From the NCBI GenBank assembly GCA_011800805.1, contig MPNW01000338.1, forward strand, positions 71,856 through 105,199: a stretch of DNA of 33,344 nt, given 5' to 3'. The position numbers and the translations under genes were made by a program. The DNA is from Hirudo medicinalis (Eukaryota > Annelida > Clitellata > Hirudinida > Hirudinidae). Positions 32,772 through 33,344 of this stretch are shown one piece after another. The notes beneath the pieces were generated by a model that was given only the letters and a program-made list of their open reading frames with translations, ran no database searches and was not told the origin of the DNA. Each line of letters begins with the position of its first letter. The first letter of the stretch is position 1.

Positions 32772-33056
32772 TTAGATTTGTAACACAAAATAGAAATACT
32801 TGAGGGCTGAAAATATCAATTTATTAACACAAAATTCAAAATGTTTTAGCTCTCTTTCTAAATTTGCAATTTTTGCCTCACTCTTTTTCTTAGGCTGTTG
32901 GACTGGACAATAGATCCCCTTCCTGGTTGTCATACTTTCCACCATTAATCTGTGAAATTCTGTCTCATAAATCTTGTTATGCATTAATGTTCTCAGTTTC
33001 TTTCTCAACTCCATCATTTCATCTTCTGCTTCTCGTTTTTAGCTGCAGCTTTCTTC
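32772..33056 (-). CDS. Coiled-coil exon of an unrecognised minus-strand gene, with a one-base frameshift
   Basis: After an acceptor at ATTAGATCAG (exon start 33056) the minus strand reads KKAAAK, then, after a frame change at the five-T run 33036-33040, REAEDEMMELRKKL, MHNKIYETEFHRLMVESM, TTRKGIYCPVQQPKKK and ANLERELKHF. The stop TAA is at 32772. The sequence is charged and heptad-like, suggesting a coiled coil. One more T in the run (A in the mRNA) would make a single open exon, so a consensus error is likely. I do not recognise the family. An AATAAA lies inside its last codons. It is on the same strand as the Tim10 exon and upstream of it, so it either lies in a Tim10 intron or ends a separate gene that enters from the right edge. 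Confidence 0.5.
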
Positions 33057-33344
33057 CTGATCTAATGTGTCCAAATAAAAGTAATGCCTTGATGCTTTGT
33101 GATGACCAATAACAGATTTAACAATGTTGAAATTACTAACACTTCAAACACTGTTAGTATGATCCCTCATTATTTTTCTTGCAGTTAAGCTTCTCTTTTC
33201 AATTTTCACAAACCAAGCTCTTGTTTATGGAAAAGCCCTTCACAAGATGTCTGACCATGGCTTAACGTTAACAACTTTCTGACTATTTCTCCACGGGAAT
33301 TTGTAATCGTTATGTCTCCCCATGTGCTCCTTAAAAAATAGATA
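33057..33344. other. Right edge, no supported feature
   Basis: Probably intron of the minus-strand gene entering from the right. No convincing exon found. Confidence 0.4.

Overview
The window reads as nuclear DNA of an invertebrate animal. It is AT-rich, full of ATT/ATC simple repeats, and its genes are split by short GT-AG introns (mostly about 50-500 bp). Gene families are animal-type: Na+/K+-ATPase alpha with a P-type phosphorylation site, stomatin, NRDE2, NOL11, a USP36/USP42-type deubiquitinase and VDAC. A hAT-type non-autonomous DNA transposon and a dead R2-type non-LTR retrotransposon fragment share one intron. I cannot name the species; a tunicate or other compact-genome invertebrate would fit, but this is a guess.

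Layout. 1-800 is a trinucleotide/hexanucleotide repeat tract, followed by a possible last coding exon of a plus-strand gene (810-983). A 139-bp block repeated across a single N (1520-1797) looks like an assembly seam. A minus-strand stomatin-family gene (5396 to 3194) shows its 5' five coding exons; its 3' exons are not visible. A plus-strand P-type ATPase alpha subunit gene of 20 coding exons covers 6424-14921. One of its introns (9081-11782) holds the hAT MITE, the R2 relic and a tRNA-Glu-like sequence.

Next come four genes of RNA metabolism and the nucleolus in alternating orientation: PUS10 (minus, 17328-15507), NRDE2 (plus, 17750-21405), NOL11 (minus, 24216-21446) and a USP36-type deubiquitinase (plus, 24933-28786). 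PUS10/NRDE2 and NOL11/USP36 are head-to-head and probably share promoters. NRDE2 and NOL11 are tail-to-tail with only 40 bp between stop codons. The right end has VDAC (minus, 31177-29108), an unassigned open frame broken by two stops (31439-31906), the CX3C exon of TIMM10 (minus, 32567-32366), and a coiled-coil exon of an unknown minus-strand gene (33056-32772).

Most notable: the ATPase keeps the whole catalytic machinery but has replaced several cation-site residues (S775 to His, N776 to Met, D926 to Asn, C-terminal Tyr-Tyr to Ile-Ile, pig alpha1 numbering), which suggests a divergent pump with altered ion stoichiometry. Several single-base homopolymer differences, including one that breaks the ATPase frame, suggest residual consensus errors. 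All gene models were built by eye from splice sites and phase; all internal phases agree except where a frameshift is stated.
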